A stretch of 64,000 nucleotides of DNA from Amphiura filiformis (GCF_039555335.1 NC_092646.1:20419029-20483028); one strand, 5' to 3'. Shown: positions 44,145 to 56,850, counted from the stretch's first letter. Translations and numbers: made by a program. Notes: a model not told the origin generated them from the letters alone.

Positions 44145-44750
44145 ATGTCGATGTATAAAAACAAAACACTGATAACTATCCCCTACTGTGCTGGTGTCTC
44201 TGAAAGAGTAAAGAACATCTATAAACTCTTCGGCATCACAACCGCGTTTAAACCGGTAAACAAATTGCGCGGAAAGCTAGTCCATGTTAAAGATAAGCCC
44301 CCCAGAGACAAACAGTCCAACCTTGTCTACGGTTATAAGTGTGGGAGTCCGGACTGCACAGGAGCGTATGTAGGAGAAAAAAAAGCAATCCCTCAAAGCT
44401 CGTCTTGGACAACATAGACGTCCTAGTTCTACTGACTGGCTGACCGGATTCTGCTATATACGCTCATGCCAAAACTTCCGGACACCAAATTGATACGGAG
44501 GATGTTATCATTCTAGATCGTGAGGAGAGGTGGTTTGAGCGGGGAGTTCGAGAAGCGATTTGGGAACGAATGGAGAAGCCATACCTCAACAAACGAGGGG
44601 GCCTGAGATTCCAACTGTCACACGCATGAGATTCATCGATTGTCAATATTCCTTGCCGATTGACACGTTACCATTCTCCGATTACGATCAATACCGGAGC
44701 ATCTTTGCAGTTGCCAGATGAAGCCCAATGAGATTGGATGAAAATTCGCA
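44145..44750 (+). mobile_element. Penelope-like element C-terminus (GIY-YIG), frameshifted
   Basis: The frame 44145-44417 reads PYCAGVSERVKNIYKLFGI, TAFKPVNKLRGKLVHVKD and DKQSNLVYGYKCGSPDCTGA, then YVGE. This is the linker after the reverse transcriptase plus the start of the GIY-YIG endonuclease of Penelope-like elements. An extra base in the poly-A after YVGE shifts the frame; the continuation SLKARLGQHRR is in the next frame, and further remnants run to about 44750. The upstream RT is absent. Confidence 0.88.
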
Positions 44751-44814
44751 AAATTCGTAAGTTATTCCAGTATTTTATTCATAATTCACCCCTCTCTCTC
44801 AAACTTGGTATGGT

Positions 44815-45195
44815 AATAGGATATTGTGGCTTAACGTGCTGTATAGTTTTGTGTGATTGCTATTTGCGTATTTATTAATATTAATGAGCTTATTTGCATA
44901 TTTTACCTACATTTGCATTAATACATTAACCCAAATAACCGATCAACTGTATAGTTTTGTGTCATGTTATTTGCATATTTACGAATACCAATGAGCTGAT
45001 TTGCATATTTTGCGTACAATTTCATTAATCCACTTTGCAGTTTAATTGCAAAGGCCGATCAACTTCAAACTTGGTATGTGGATTGGGTATGGTGACCTGA
45101 TGTGCTGTATAGTTTTGTGTTATGTTATTTGCATATTTATGAATATTAATGAGCTTATTTGCATTTTTGCCTACATTTTCATTAATCCACATATG
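44815..45195 (+). repeat. Tandem repeat, unit about 120 bases
   Basis: Three or more diverged copies of a unit containing tgtatagttttgtgt, tatttgcatatttatgaata, aatgagcttatttgca and cattaatccac. It directly follows the Penelope fragment and may be its 3' untranslated repeat. Confidence 0.75.
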
Positions 45196-45559
45196 TTAAG
45201 AAATGAGGTACATTCTAGCGGTACCTTTTTCTTATCATAAATAACGTACCGCTTGTCTTGAGTCACTGAAATTCCAGTGTAGTAACTGGATTCCTAACTG
45301 GATACTTTGGTTACCAGTGTATTATTATTTTTTGAGAAAAATGCAAAAATATTCACAAATTTATCAAGTGGTGTAGTACCACCTTAATACCACAAGTACG
45401 ATGAAATGGACGATGAAAGATGTTCAGGCTCAATACTCAATACTTAAATAAATCCGTGCATCGGAATATTGTCGCCCAAAAATATGTGTATATAGCGAGC
45501 CTTGTGAAATTCATCTAAGCTAAGGATAGGCAATAAGGCCTATACCAAGGAGGTTAGAG

Positions 45560-46690
45560 ATAGAAAGGAGCGGCAATAGATTACGTAATGCTTTGTTCCC
45601 TTGATACCGATTTGATTTTCCGACAGGCTATTCATACAAGTGGTACCATTGTTTCGAATAAAGGGGTTCCGCCATTAAATTGGTCACTGATCCGGCATCC
45701 TACTAGTATTAACGCTTTACACAACAGGCGAGTATCAATAAGTGACCACAATAAAGTCACGTGTAAGGGCAGTCATGTGTAAAGTGGTACCATTGTTCTC
45801 ATGTATCCCAAATGTGTGCTTATGCGGGTCTGATGTATATAAAGGAGGCTTTAGCTGTCGATGTAATCTTCTTTATCACCCACCAGACTTTAGGCGCTTC
45901 ATTTAAATAAATTGAATGCTCTTGCTAATCGATTACACACCACAAAATATTAAGGTGGCCAGGTCCACATTGTATATAGTACTCTATAATTGTGTTTGCT
46001 ACGTATACATGTAAGTATAACTATAGGCCTATAAAGATTTTTTTTCACAAATTTCCATTTATTTTTATTTTTAGAAGGAGATTGGTATAGAAATAGAGGC
46101 TTACCCAAAGGGAGAGGGGGTTGGGGAGGGCAGTCTGTGGAAGTCTTGGGTGATGGAGTATGAGGGAGGAGGGGATATGGAGAATGTTAGGGGCCTACAG
46201 GAAGGGAGAAAGAGGAAAAATTAAGAGAAAGAAATAATGAGAAGTAATTAAAATAATAGAAAGATAAGGACATATTATTGGAATGAGAAGGAGAGTGAGA
46301 GAGGACAAAAAGAATGAAAGAGTGGGAATGAAGGGAAGAGAGAGAAGGAGATCGAGGGAGTGATAAAGTTAGTGTAAGCCTAGCTAGGAAAGAATAATTT
46401 AAGAGAAAGAAAAGAAAGGAATGATAAATAAATGTAATAATAGATATTATAGGTACTAACACATAACAGCACTAAGCAGCCATTCTATGACATCAATGCC
46501 GGTATTACTGGTTATGCGTTACGTAATTAAATCGCCCATTCAGTCAGATGTATTTCGCACCTGCCAAACACCCAATTTCGAAAAATGGACGTTAAATGTA
46601 CACTCTTATGAATATTGATTTGCAACATTTTCCAATATGTCAGCGCTCAAATCGGACACAGTAGAACAATAAACCCTACAGTGCGTTGGC
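45560..46690 (-). repeat. 1.1-kb dispersed repeat, copy 2
   Basis: Reverse-complement partner of 2200-3275. Its purine-rich centre (46190-46440) gives an open minus-strand frame that is Ser/Leu/Phe-rich low-complexity sequence only. No terminal repeats or reverse transcriptase motifs were seen. Confidence 0.7.
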
Positions 46691-46959
46691 CTATACATAA
46701 TAATGTGAGTATAATAGTCTTGCATTAAGTCCAGTCGTTTACAAAGTAGGTAATGGTGCCTCCAACGGACGAGGTACAAAACACACCAAGGATCAAAGGA
46801 TGATACAAGAGGATACCTAAAATAATATAAAAATAGAAAGAGCCAGGTATACCAACTTGGTGTCGGGAACGAGACAAAGACAAGATAAAAACTAATGCAG
46901 TATGTAAACACGATGGTGTACACTGATGTTACTGCACCAGCAAAAATCCAAAACCATAG

Positions 46960-47045
46960 AGATAGTAGACAAACTTAAACAAAAATACAACCGACGTTTC
47001 GAGCAGATAAACTGCCCTTCCTCAGGGACAAATAAAAAATATACA
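46960..47045. mobile_element. Possible Penelope-type untranslated fragment
   Basis: The segment cgacgtttcgagcagata followed by cttcctcaggga resembles a motif often found near Penelope-like element copies. No coding part is attached. This is recognition from general experience only. Confidence 0.35.
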
Positions 47046-47597
47046 CAGCAAATATAGTTACAAGTGGATAGTAATTTGTGTTCTCTGGGGAATTAGCAGT
47101 CACTAACCAGGTTTTATGATATAGCATGGTTTTGGATCACCGCAGTCAAAAGGCCCTATACTAGTAGGGCTAGACTCGGGTATGAACGAGCCAAAAATAC
47201 TCGGGTTTTATTTCATACACAAAAATATATAAAAGTGCAATAATTGAAATAGATATTTCTTGAATATATTCATAATATTTACAAAGACCTATCGCCTCGT
47301 TATACAGGTAAAAAAGCATGTCACAAAAGTATGTCAGAAATAAGGGGGTCACCTTATGGAAACACCCCGTTTCCATGGTGTTCAGGTATTGACGAACAAT
47401 CCTCATTGCTAATTCTAAAGAGTTTTGCGCTGCATTAATCTCTTTGTCATATGTGGTTTATTATATCTCATATATTTTATCAACCAAGCGAGACGATAAG
47501 ACAGAATTTTATTAATTACCATTATTTTCGCGATTAATAATATTAAGCTTCAACTCTATTTTGCTCAAAACATGCAAGAACAAGCCTATTGATGTAA

Positions 47598-47881
47598 TGG
47601 GCTATTCCAATTAAAATTCACACTACCCCTGTGGAAGATTTTGGAAATATGTTCCATATGTAGGAGTAAGTTTTTCAAATGTAATTGGTCAGGGTTAATC
47701 ATTTTGAAACTCATACTCCCCCTGCATTATGACTTTACCTTTATCTTCCACAACTGGTGTGAGTATTTCAAATGGAAGCTACCTATAATTGTCTATCCTA
47801 TTCGAAACTCATACGCCCTCCGTGGAAGACATTAGCTAAATCATCCACAGGGGTAGTGTGGATTTTAAATAGAATAGTCCA
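47598..47881. repeat. MITE with GGGCTATTCCA ends
   Basis: Terminal inverted repeats of about 45 bases, including cacactacccctgtgg at the left and ccacaggggtagtgtg at the right. It is non-coding, about 284 bases long. The inner part contains weaker repeats of the same motif (catactccccctgcat, catacgccctccgtgg). Confidence 0.88.
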
Positions 47882-48122
47882 ATAGAGTAGTTTAAAAAGC
47901 ATCGTGATTATCATTTTCAATACTGGACATGTGCAAAACAACCCTTGTTAGTGTTTCCTTGACGACTCCCAAATAACGGAATAAACCAGTAGTTCCATGA
48001 TGATATGACAAACACAAAAAATGTGTTTTACATTGTCTTATAAATTATGTAGGAAGGATTAATTATGTCTCAGCACCCGATCATTCAAAATATTTCAACG
48101 ACCATCCGACGATCAAAGAAAA

Positions 48123-48210
48123 ATGGATACTGTACTAGTTTGTGTTACAATGTGTTTGTTTATCTGGTGTTCTGAGACGTCGAAGTTTGCAGAGGCTTAC
48201 AGTGATGGAG
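48123..48210 (+). CDS. Signal-peptide exon of probable secreted discoidin-domain protein
   Basis: ATG at 48123 is followed by 29 codons and one base, ending at a strong donor GAG-gttagt. The peptide begins MDTVLVCVTMCLFIWC and continues SETSKFAEAYSDG: a short hydrophobic core and a plausible cleavage region, i.e. a secretion signal. The exon ends in phase 1 and the next supported exon (61757) starts in phase 1, joining as Gly-Glu-Cys. A signal exon followed by domain exons with phase-1 borders is the usual layout of secreted modular proteins. The pairing is inference from phase, orientation and content; other exons could lie in the 13.5-kb intron. Confidence 0.65.
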
Positions 48211-48509
48211 GTTAGTTTGACTAAAACAGTAAAGGTATAAAGGATTCGGACCGTGGGAAAGAAGTTAGTCAGTAGAGCTCCAGTTTTTTACTTCACAAAT
48301 GATGTTACTTACGATTATTAAGTCCTCCTCGAATAATGTGATATTTTCCGTGGAAGTTGTGTTCAAACGTGTATTCATTTCCAGCGCCACGTAAAAACAA
48401 ACTAGAAGCCAACAGTCATGACAGAAATATACTATTTTAGCAACTAAACCTCAATGTACCACCCAATTCGATTTCATTATTAGCGTGATTACTTTTGCCA
48501 TGATATTAG

Positions 48510-50640
48510 TAGGGATGACCATCAAAATTTCATGTTGCCCCTATTGCTACAAAAGATTGTTTTCTGGAAAGAACACATCAGCAGAAGTATTTTGGTGGTT
48601 AAATGGTCAAAATCGGTCAAAAACTTTTCGAATTATGAATTTTCAAAGTTTCCCATTCTGACCGGTCATTGGAACGAAATAAGTCCAAAAATAGCAATGG
48701 GAGCAAAATTTGTATAAGCATATAAAGGGTTCAAAAGAAATAACTCCCCCTCTAAAATTACAAAACATTTCTTTGCATAACTTGACATACATTTGGTTGA
48801 TTTGAAAAATTTAAAAACATGTGAATAAAGGAATCTTTTTGCTACCCTCCCAATTTTTCTTCTTTTTTGAAAATCATTTTTGTTGGTCAATAATTATCAC
48901 ATTTTCCAAAAATTATGCTTTCAGAAAAAGTTGCACTTTTCAACAACCTATACACGTAATGTACAAAAGCGTTCTAGATATCAACGTGATCAATGTTTTG
49001 AATGATTTAATTGTTAGTTTATTTTCTTAAATTTTATGTATCCAATTACTCGGTCACCCATGCAATCATCTTTCAGTATAAAACAATGATTCGTTGACAT
49101 GAATTTTGACATGAATGGGATTTTCAGTCGGTGTTTCAAAATTGGTAAAATCACTATAGGAGTAGAAATAAGGTTTGTAGTGTGATGCTTATTTCTTTCG
49201 TTGGCTAGAACAGATGAAAAATTTATTTGCAAAGTAGACTGAAACAGTTGCAAAGATCTATAGCAACGGCTCTCTTGAATAAAGGCGTAGTACATGAAAA
49301 GGAGAAATAGCCAACAGAGATTGGAGGTTGTAAGTCAGCATCCAGCCAATTAACTGCATGCAGCCAATCTCTTGTGGCCACATCATGAGTGTTACACATT
49401 TATCCAAGAAAGTCATAATTTTAAATCAAAATGCAAGATGCTTCAACCGACCCAATACAGGTAAATGTTCACCCTTTTGGTCAAATGTATGCGTGGAGAG
49501 CTCATTTCTCTTTCCTAGTGATTTTACCATTTTTGAAACAACTGCTGTTTAAAAACTTCAAAGAAAATCTCATTTTACGTCAAAATTAAGTTCAACAAAT
49601 CTTTGTTTTGCAATGAATTATGGTTGCATGGGTGCCTGAAGGATCAGAGACAGAAAGGTGAAGGAAAAAACCAAGAATTAAATCAACCTTAACATTAATA
49701 TCGAGAACGTTTTGCACATAATGTCGTAAAGTGCAACTTTTTCTGAAAGCATCATTTTTGGAAAATGTGATTATTTTTGGCCAAAAATATTGTTTTTGCA
49801 AATGAAACAACTTTGGGAGGGTTGCAAAACGATTCCTCTATTCACAGCTTTTTGAATTTTTCAAATCAACAAAATGTATATCTAGTTATGCAAAGAAATG
49901 TTTTGTAATTTAAGGGGGGGGGGGTTATTTCTTTTGAACCCTGTATTTATCTTTTTATATTTCTTTATTTTAATATATATGCAAACATGAAACAAGCATA
50001 TTGTGAAAGTATCAAAGGCTTTTTTTTATGAAATGGCAATTTACTAGTCAATAGTCAAAAATCATCCAAAATGGCCGAAATGGCACAAAATCAAAAGTCC
50101 AGGTGAACTTTTTTTTCCACAACAATATACACTACACATAACAAAAATACTACTTCAAGGGATTTTCAACATAGGAATCCAAACAATCAAGTACCAACAT
50201 GCACAGCTTTGTCCTGATATCACTTTTGGGGTTTTAACAAAATGTTTAACCTCTACTGTGATTGGCAGCTGCATAAGGTATCTCTTTGATAGCTGATAAT
50301 GCCCAGCCATTCAGCAAGTGGCTAATAACTGACCTTGATAGGCTTTAATGAACACTGTCATCTGCTACAAAACCATCACACTCTAGGACCTGGTCACTCC
50401 ATAATGCTACAGGGAGCACAGTACTTTAACAATGGAGTGAAAGACTCATTATTGATTAGGCGCGTATTTTAAAAGTACAGCTCTTGTGCGTGTATAACAT
50501 CCCCAATTTTTACAGAAAAAATATGAAAAATAAAATAATGAGCTCAATTTAGAAATGTCTGTGCAAGCAGTACACAGTTGAGCTCCCTGTATGTCTATGG
50601 GAGTGTTCTAATTAATTTGATGGTTCATTGGTCATCCCTA
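48510..50640. mobile_element. 2.1-kb foldback DNA transposon with 7-bp target duplication
   Basis: Terminal inverted repeats tagggatgacca / tggtcatcccta are flanked by atattag on both sides (48503-48509 and 50641-50647). Inside, 48720-49180 and 49490-49945 form a long inverted repeat: for example ttcaaaagaaataactcccc pairs with ggggttatttcttttgaacc, and cccatgcaatca with its complement. No transposase is visible. The superfamily is not assigned; the TIR has a hAT-like look, but a 7-bp duplication is not the usual 8. Confidence 0.85.
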
Positions 50641-51554
50641 ATATTAGACTTGTTAGAAGTGATACGAGTTAACAGGCGAACTACAAGTCAAAATTCACTT
50701 GTGCGTTCTAAATAATGTGTTTTCTATAAACGTAATAAACTGCTTTGATTGAGGCACGGTGATAAATTCCGCCCAAAAGTACGCAATCGGAACGTACCAG
50801 TGCACTAAATACTAAGCAATGAAGCATATCTGCATGCTGGTCTCCGAACAAAGGAATCAAACTAGTGTATCAGTCTATTATAGCCTGTTCAATAGAATCT
50901 TGTGATCAATCCGTATAGACATTACTGTCCAATATATCAAAGTGATGTGTATTTGGAAGATATTAATAGCAAGTTCTGTTGAACGAACAAAATAAGCATT
51001 TAACCATAGCGGGCAAATTACGTCATACACAGATCTCTTTGCGCTGGCGAAGTTACGTAATAATCGGATTAACTACCATAGCAATATAGGTGAAAACAAT
51101 TTTTGAATATACCGTGCTGCACTGGTACGTTCACGCGGTACCTCTGCATTGTATATACCATATATACCAGAGGTGCAATACAGCTGCATGACTCAGGTGG
51201 GTCAGCGAGGAAAATATTAAAAGCAGATGGCCCTGTGCATTATCATTTTAGACCCAAATATGGTAAAATTACAAAATTTTGCGCACTTTACATAGCAAAA
51301 TTCACATTCAATTTGGACTAAAATTGTCTGAAATATAAAAGTTTTCGCGCACTTCGCGCGTATATGTCGCGTATAGTAAAATCGGAACAAAATACGTTCA
51401 TCTTCACCACTGGCGATCTTATAGTAGGTCCCCTATTTGTAAACCAAAACTTGACTACTTGAGTGCACATGCCTTTCTCACGGCGAGGTAATCCCGGCTC
51501 TGAAAATAAAATAACTTATATGCAGTCATGTAGTACAGCTTAGGGTCCTTTCAT

Positions 51555-51592
51555 CTTTTCTGTTTCGGTTTCGGTTTCCGGTTTCGGTTTCG
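51555..51592 (+). repeat. Short GTTTCG-type tandem repeat
   Basis: About five to six units of gtttcg/gtttcc. A related single motif (ctgtttcggtttcgg) recurs near 51691, and a complementary piece (cccgaaacagaaaag) near 53490. Confidence 0.7.
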
Positions 51593-51599
51593 GATCTCA

Positions 51600-51860
51600 T
51601 TGTTATTTTGAAGTGTTAGCATGGTACGTGTGAACAATCCTTTTATTCTAGTCTTTTGTTGACTACAGAAAAGTTGAACGAAGATAACTTCTGTTTCGGT
51701 TTCGGGAGTTATGTTAATTTCTGACATGAAAACGTGAGATGAGAGGGTTGATGCTAATCTAGACAAAAGAAGTGTCTAAATTTTACGGTGGTAAATTCGC
51801 GATAAAGTGTACGGCTTCAATTGACTTGCGTTGGGTGTATAGGTACTCCAGCCTAAGCGG
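51600..51860 (+). repeat. Dispersed repeat, inverted relative of 57185-57440
   Basis: Shared blocks include acggcttcaattgacttgcg here and cgcaagtcaattgaagccgt at about 57218, plus the flanking gacaaaagaagtgtct / agacacatcttttgtc parts. Non-coding. Confidence 0.7.
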
Positions 51861-52209
51861 GAGTATCTCCTGAAAATAACCCAGCGTCGAAATATACATT
51901 AACATGATTAATATAAATTAATCAATAGTAATCAGTGTTGCCAAGAATTACGTATACTTGTTCGACGTGCAATCGCGCAAAAATCGGTCATATTATGCTT
52001 ATAGCGATTAAATGGGGAATTATTTTCGTCCCAAATACACCTTAAAACTTGGTAATATGCAACACCAGAGAAGTGCGTTGAAGTGAAACTAATAGGATTT
52101 CTTTCATTTGAATTGGTAATCTGATAATTGCTTCAGGCAAAATTGCCAGACTCAAATCTATTTTAAATGTATATTATTTGAGAGAGTGGGGATGATGAGA
52201 CGCGGAGAT

Positions 52210-52264
52210 GATCTGGTAGAGGAGAGGAGAGGAGAGAGAGAGAGGAGAGAGGAGAGAGAGAGAG

Positions 52265-52359
<95 letters not shown>

Positions 52360-52401
52360 GAGAGGAGATGAGAGGAGATGAGATGAGATGAGATGAGATG
52401 A

Positions 52402-52433
<32 letters not shown>

Positions 52434-52495
52434 GAGTGATGGTGCTGATGTTGATGACAATGACGATGATGATGATGATGATGTTGAATAAATAT
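52210..52495 (+). repeat. GA-rich and (GAT)n simple-sequence tract
   Basis: 52210-52370 is (GA)n interrupted by GGAGA variants; 52371-52495 is gatgagat and gatgatgat repeats. Long frames here on both strands (Arg/Glu-rich or Ser/Leu-rich) are artefacts of the repeat. Confidence 0.92.
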
Positions 52496-52526
52496 GACAT
52501 GGTATGACAATCAATTGTTAATCTGA

Positions 52527-53182
52527 CAATTCGTCGTCCGTATTCCATAGTGGCGTATAGTGGGGCGCCGCGAATAAACAACTTTTCGAGAAAATCGGGT
52601 TTGAAGAAATGCCAATTTAAAATCGAGTTGTGTAAATCAGACATTCATTATATTTTGTAAATGATGTGAAATTTCTGTAGTAAACTAAATAGATTTTATG
52701 GTTATATATTTTCAAAAGAAATAAATACATACTATTGCTGGCAAACTGAAAATAAAACTATACGTCACTATGGAAAACGAACAAAACGCAATACCCTAAC
52801 CTAACGTTAACCGTACGCCACCTCGGTCGCCGTGTAATCCCTATGACGTTACATTTCGTCGTTCGTATTCCATAGTGGCGTATAGGTCCGATACGCGTAC
52901 GCCACTATGACATACGATGTTTTTCATTTTTGCCGATATTTCATAATTATAAAATGTGTATAAAAAGTGGCGTATGGTCGATACGCCACTATGGAATACG
53001 AAAAATGTCACTTTGTAACTATACGCCACATTTAATTAATTAATTACTAATTAATTAGCTAATTATGACTGATGAGACTTAGAAAAAATGAAAGAGAACA
53101 TAATTAAAAACATATGTGCCAATTTTCAAAAAAATGACCAAAAATCACTATACGCCACTATGGAATACAGCCGACGAATTGG
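52527..53182. repeat. MITE with repeated TATTCCATAGTGGCGTATAG motif
   Basis: The outer ends caattcgtcgtccgtattcc and its inverted counterpart ggaatacagccgacgaattg form terminal repeats of about 33 bases. Two further internal copies of the tattccatagtggcgta motif lie at about 52866 (direct) and 52985 (inverted), so the element is a composite of two nested or tandem units. Confidence 0.85.
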
Positions 53183-53644
53183 GCCTATATTTCAACGTTT
53201 TTACAGAAAATTCGACCTTTTCATTTGGATTGGCATTTTGTCACATTACATGTGAATCAGTTTACCAACATAAAGGCCTATCGGTATTAGAGGACATTAA
53301 AGCGAGCGAAAGGGGCGCTAGACCACTAAAAACACCGGTCATCCACACACTGTGGGTGTTCCATTCTTTATTAACAACAGGCATGCAGGTATCTACCTAT
53401 TGAAATCAGCTGATTGGTACTTCAGTGAATTCAAGGAGCAGATCAATTCACATAAATCCCTTGCGTTTTCGTTTCCGAACAATAGAGCTCCCGAAACAGA
53501 AAAGATGAAACGAGGGTTAGTACTAAGAAGTGACCTTTGTCCAAAGCATTTGGTTGTCAAGTGTTGATAGTCTAAATACAGGTACTGATGACTTAATGAG
53601 TTTTGCCATCGTTTAGGCTAAAATTCTGATGAATTTTTAGATAC

Positions 53645-53950
53645 TCTCATAGGCGTAGATCCGGGGGATGGGGGGGGGGGAGGATAAATCCCCCCAATAT
53701 TTTGCCAGGGGATGGTCCATTACCAAATTAACCTCGTATTTGGCCATTTTAGCCCTCAAAATGCGAATTTATTCTACTTTTGCACCATATTTGATCAGTT
53801 TAGCTTCAATATGACAACACTTTTCGCCCGCTTCGCGCGCATGTGTACCATAAACTTATTCTTTCGCAAAAAGGTGCTGGATTCACTATACTTCAAGAAT
53901 TTTTTTCCAACCCCATCCCCCCATACAGCATCATCATCCCAATATCTTCG
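53645..53950 (-). repeat. Dispersed GC-ended repeat, copy 2
   Basis: It begins ataggcgtagatccggggg, the reverse complement of the right end of 20085-20410, followed by aaatccccccaatattttgc and the same internal order reversed. The G-run of 12 near 53669 is expanded relative to the other copy. Confidence 0.65.
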
Positions 53951-54875
53951 TGTAAAAATTGCCGTGATAGTACGGCGAATCCTCTCGGTTTTCAACAGCT
54001 ACGCATGGCGATTTTGTTCGAGATAGGCCGAGCGACTCAGGCTAAGCATAACATTTACACGATATGAGATACCACAGAGCCTGCCACAGAGTTTCTATTC
54101 TACACGTTTTTACGATTTGCGCATGATCAGTACCCCATATGATATTGCCATTACAAGAAAATTCGATTTGTTGTCAGGTAAAACCCAGGTTTTGTTTTCA
54201 ATACACTAACTGGAAATGCAATACACTAATTAGCGGGGATTGCTGTTTGCTGCGGATATATTTTACTGCATTTTATCCATAACGATTTTTAAATCGTTCA
54301 TCAAAATTGTGATATATTCAACTGTTTGAGAATTACAATTATATAAAGGAACACGTGCAGAATATTAAATCACAAGTCTATAATACAATTACATATCGAC
54401 ACACTATGCCACTTTCATTATCTGCGTCAATAATAGAATATTGATTTCAATCGAATTGAATATATCTCTCCATTTTGAGTTTGTACTTTTCCACTGAGCG
54501 AGCTAGCGATTGATTTCTAGCCAATCAAATAGGACTCCTTTTCTTGCGTTCGGTGAAATACCAATCGCCCGTCGCTAACCAACGGAGTATTAAGTTCATA
54601 TTTATAATACAGGGTGTTGACACTGTGCCCCGTGTCAAAAAGAAATCTACGCCACTGGTAGCTATAACTATTTGTATTACTAGCAGTCACCCTTCTGTCA
54701 CGGTCACCGTCTTTCGCGGTACTAATTTTTTAATGTGATTAGTGATGTAAGAGGATATTGTCGTTTAGAAAAATACAATCCTTTTTTTTCTTAACAATCC
54801 TCTTCTTCTTCTTTTTGTATACTGTCCAATGAGTTTACTTGTTACTTTCTTGCTGTTGTTTCTATGGGACATGAA
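53951..54875. other. Intronic, nothing recognised
   Basis: Non-coding sequence between repeats, without splice-bordered open frames that match a domain. Confidence 0.45.
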
Positions 54876-55300
54876 CACGGTTGTTTGATGTGATCATTTA
54901 TTAATTTTTCTAACAAAACATTATAATGTTCAATTCTAACAGCTATCACCCTAATAAATTGTATAAACACATATATTTTGTAGCAATGTTTAACATAGAT
55001 TTTCGTTTCTATATTAAATTATTTATCTTTTTCTGTTTTTTTCTGTTACTTTTTATTCTATTAACTGTACATATGTGTGAAAATTGAGGGCGCTATTTAC
55101 ATATATTTTAAATTTAAATTTGCCAAATAATATGAGATATACTGTACATTTCAAGTTTAAATGTTTTTAGAAAATTCCCTTGTCATTTGTTAGTCTTTTT
55201 GCTGATGTTCTAATACCATTATACAAGTGTCTACCCCTTGTAAAGATGCAAACACGCTTTTAGATAAACAGCGCCATCATTGATCAACTTTTCTTAAAAA
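54876..55300 (+). repeat. CACGGTTG-ended MITE, third copy
   Basis: It starts cacggttgtttgatgtgatc and carries the gagggcgctatttacatata core and the taccccttgtaaagatgca segment as at 29511. The right tip is diverged. Confidence 0.8.
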
Positions 55301-55780
55301 TGACTCCGTTCATGATGCAGTCATGTCTACAGTAGAATTCATCTCGACCTTTGCAGGACTTAAACCCCATTAAAAGCTATTAAACCAAGATAACACTCAT
55401 TGAAGCAGCTCAACTGAATAAATCAGATCTTCTCTGGTTGTGCACAAGTGTCTGTTTTCAATGTGCGACATCGCAATAAAGCTGGTATTATAGCTTCAGT
55501 TGGTTAACCGATTATAAAGGAAACGAAAGGAAACAATGGTATGTGTAGCTTTGTTTACGAAATGAGACAAAGACCTGCTTTTTGTTAACCAGCATTCTTC
55601 AAAATGAGCAACATAATGATTGTTGACTTAACACGGTTTGGAAATAATTTCTTCATATTTTTGGTGTTATCTGTCGTTTACATATCCTTCCTAAAACACA
55701 AAAGTGCGACCCTCTCCAAACATCTAAATTAGCTAAAATTTAGGACATGTTACAAAACTATATTTTCTAGAACCTATTTA

Positions 55781-56130
55781 GAATAGTTAAGATGTAGCTT
55801 GTACCGTTTTTTTGTGGCATCCTTCAGAAGTGAGCGGTCCGATACCAATATTTTCGGTCAAATCTCCATTCAATTAACACGGGGAGTTGGCTAGCTATGC
55901 CTTGCCCTCACTCATATTTTACAAAAGTGCGACTATTTCTGAACATCTAACCTAGCTGTAATTTTAGGTCATGTTAGAGAAATATATTTGCTAGAAGTTT
56001 GGAGAATAGCTAAAATATTGGCTGGTTATTTTTTACACAGTGATGTTAACTAGGCAAGTGCCCATTCTGCCATTTTTAGGGGTCACGCGTCAATGGTGAG
56101 AGCACTGTGTATTGTGTATAGGAAAACGGA
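55781..56130 (+). repeat. Left arm of 350-base inverted repeat
   Basis: It pairs with 58991-59348 over the whole arm with few mismatches: gaatagttaagatgtagctt here, aagctacatcttaactattc there; gggtcacgcgtcaatggtga here, tcaccattgacgcgtgaccc there. A diverged direct copy of its inner part (cacaaaagtgcgacc) lies just outside at 55695. Confidence 0.9.
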
Positions 56131-56189
56131 CAGTAACTGCAGTATGTTTACTTGCCATCAAACAAACGTGTGAAATTGTCGAATGTCGC

Positions 56190-56850
56190 GGGTTTAAGGG
56201 ATCCAAAATGAGCGTTTATTGCGTTTCGACAGTATTTTTTGTGGGACATGAGAGCACCTCAGACCTATCGAATTGCATTCTGAATACGAAGCATGTCTTT
56301 CTGATATCAAATAATTTTCATTTACAATATAATACAAATTTTATGACAAATTATAAAAATTTGATATTTTTCACATTTTTGATATATAACAGTCCTCGAA
56401 GTAAATTATATAAATCTAACGATATATTCTTAAATTGTATGTAGCAGGGAGGAAAAGCCGACGGTCAATTGAAAATTTTGACCTTTCATATTGAAGATAT
56501 GGATTTTTTCCCCAAAAGACCTAATTTTTTTTTGGTGTTTTGGGAAAAAATCCATATCTTCTTTACGAAAGGTCAAAATTTTCAATTGATCGTCGGCTTT
56601 TCATCCCACCTACATACACTTTAAGTATAAATCATCAGATTTATAAAGTTTACTTCAAGTACTGTTAAATATCAAAAATATCAATTTTAATGATTTGCCA
56701 TAAAATGTGTATCAAATTGCGAATTTCAAAAAAACAAAATTATTTGATATCATAATGACATTCTTCGTATTCAGAATGCAATTCGATATGTCTGATGTGC
56801 TCTAATGTCCCAAAATAAATACTGTCCAAACGTTCATACCCCAGCCCATT
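56190..56850. repeat. Long palindromic foldback MITE, copy 3
   Basis: Same palindromic element as at 20812 and 42413, with the paired core aaattttgacctttcatatt and its complement, and outer ends gtgggacatgagagcac / gtgctctaatgtccc. It lies inside the spacer of the 350-base inverted repeat. Confidence 0.85.

Noticed and set aside
52158..52644. Ser/Leu-rich and His-rich minus-strand frames
   Set aside because: They arise from the GA and GAT simple repeats, which are open in several frames at once.
53116..53403. 95-codon plus-strand frame
   Set aside because: It begins inside a MITE terminal repeat and has no domain; probably chance.
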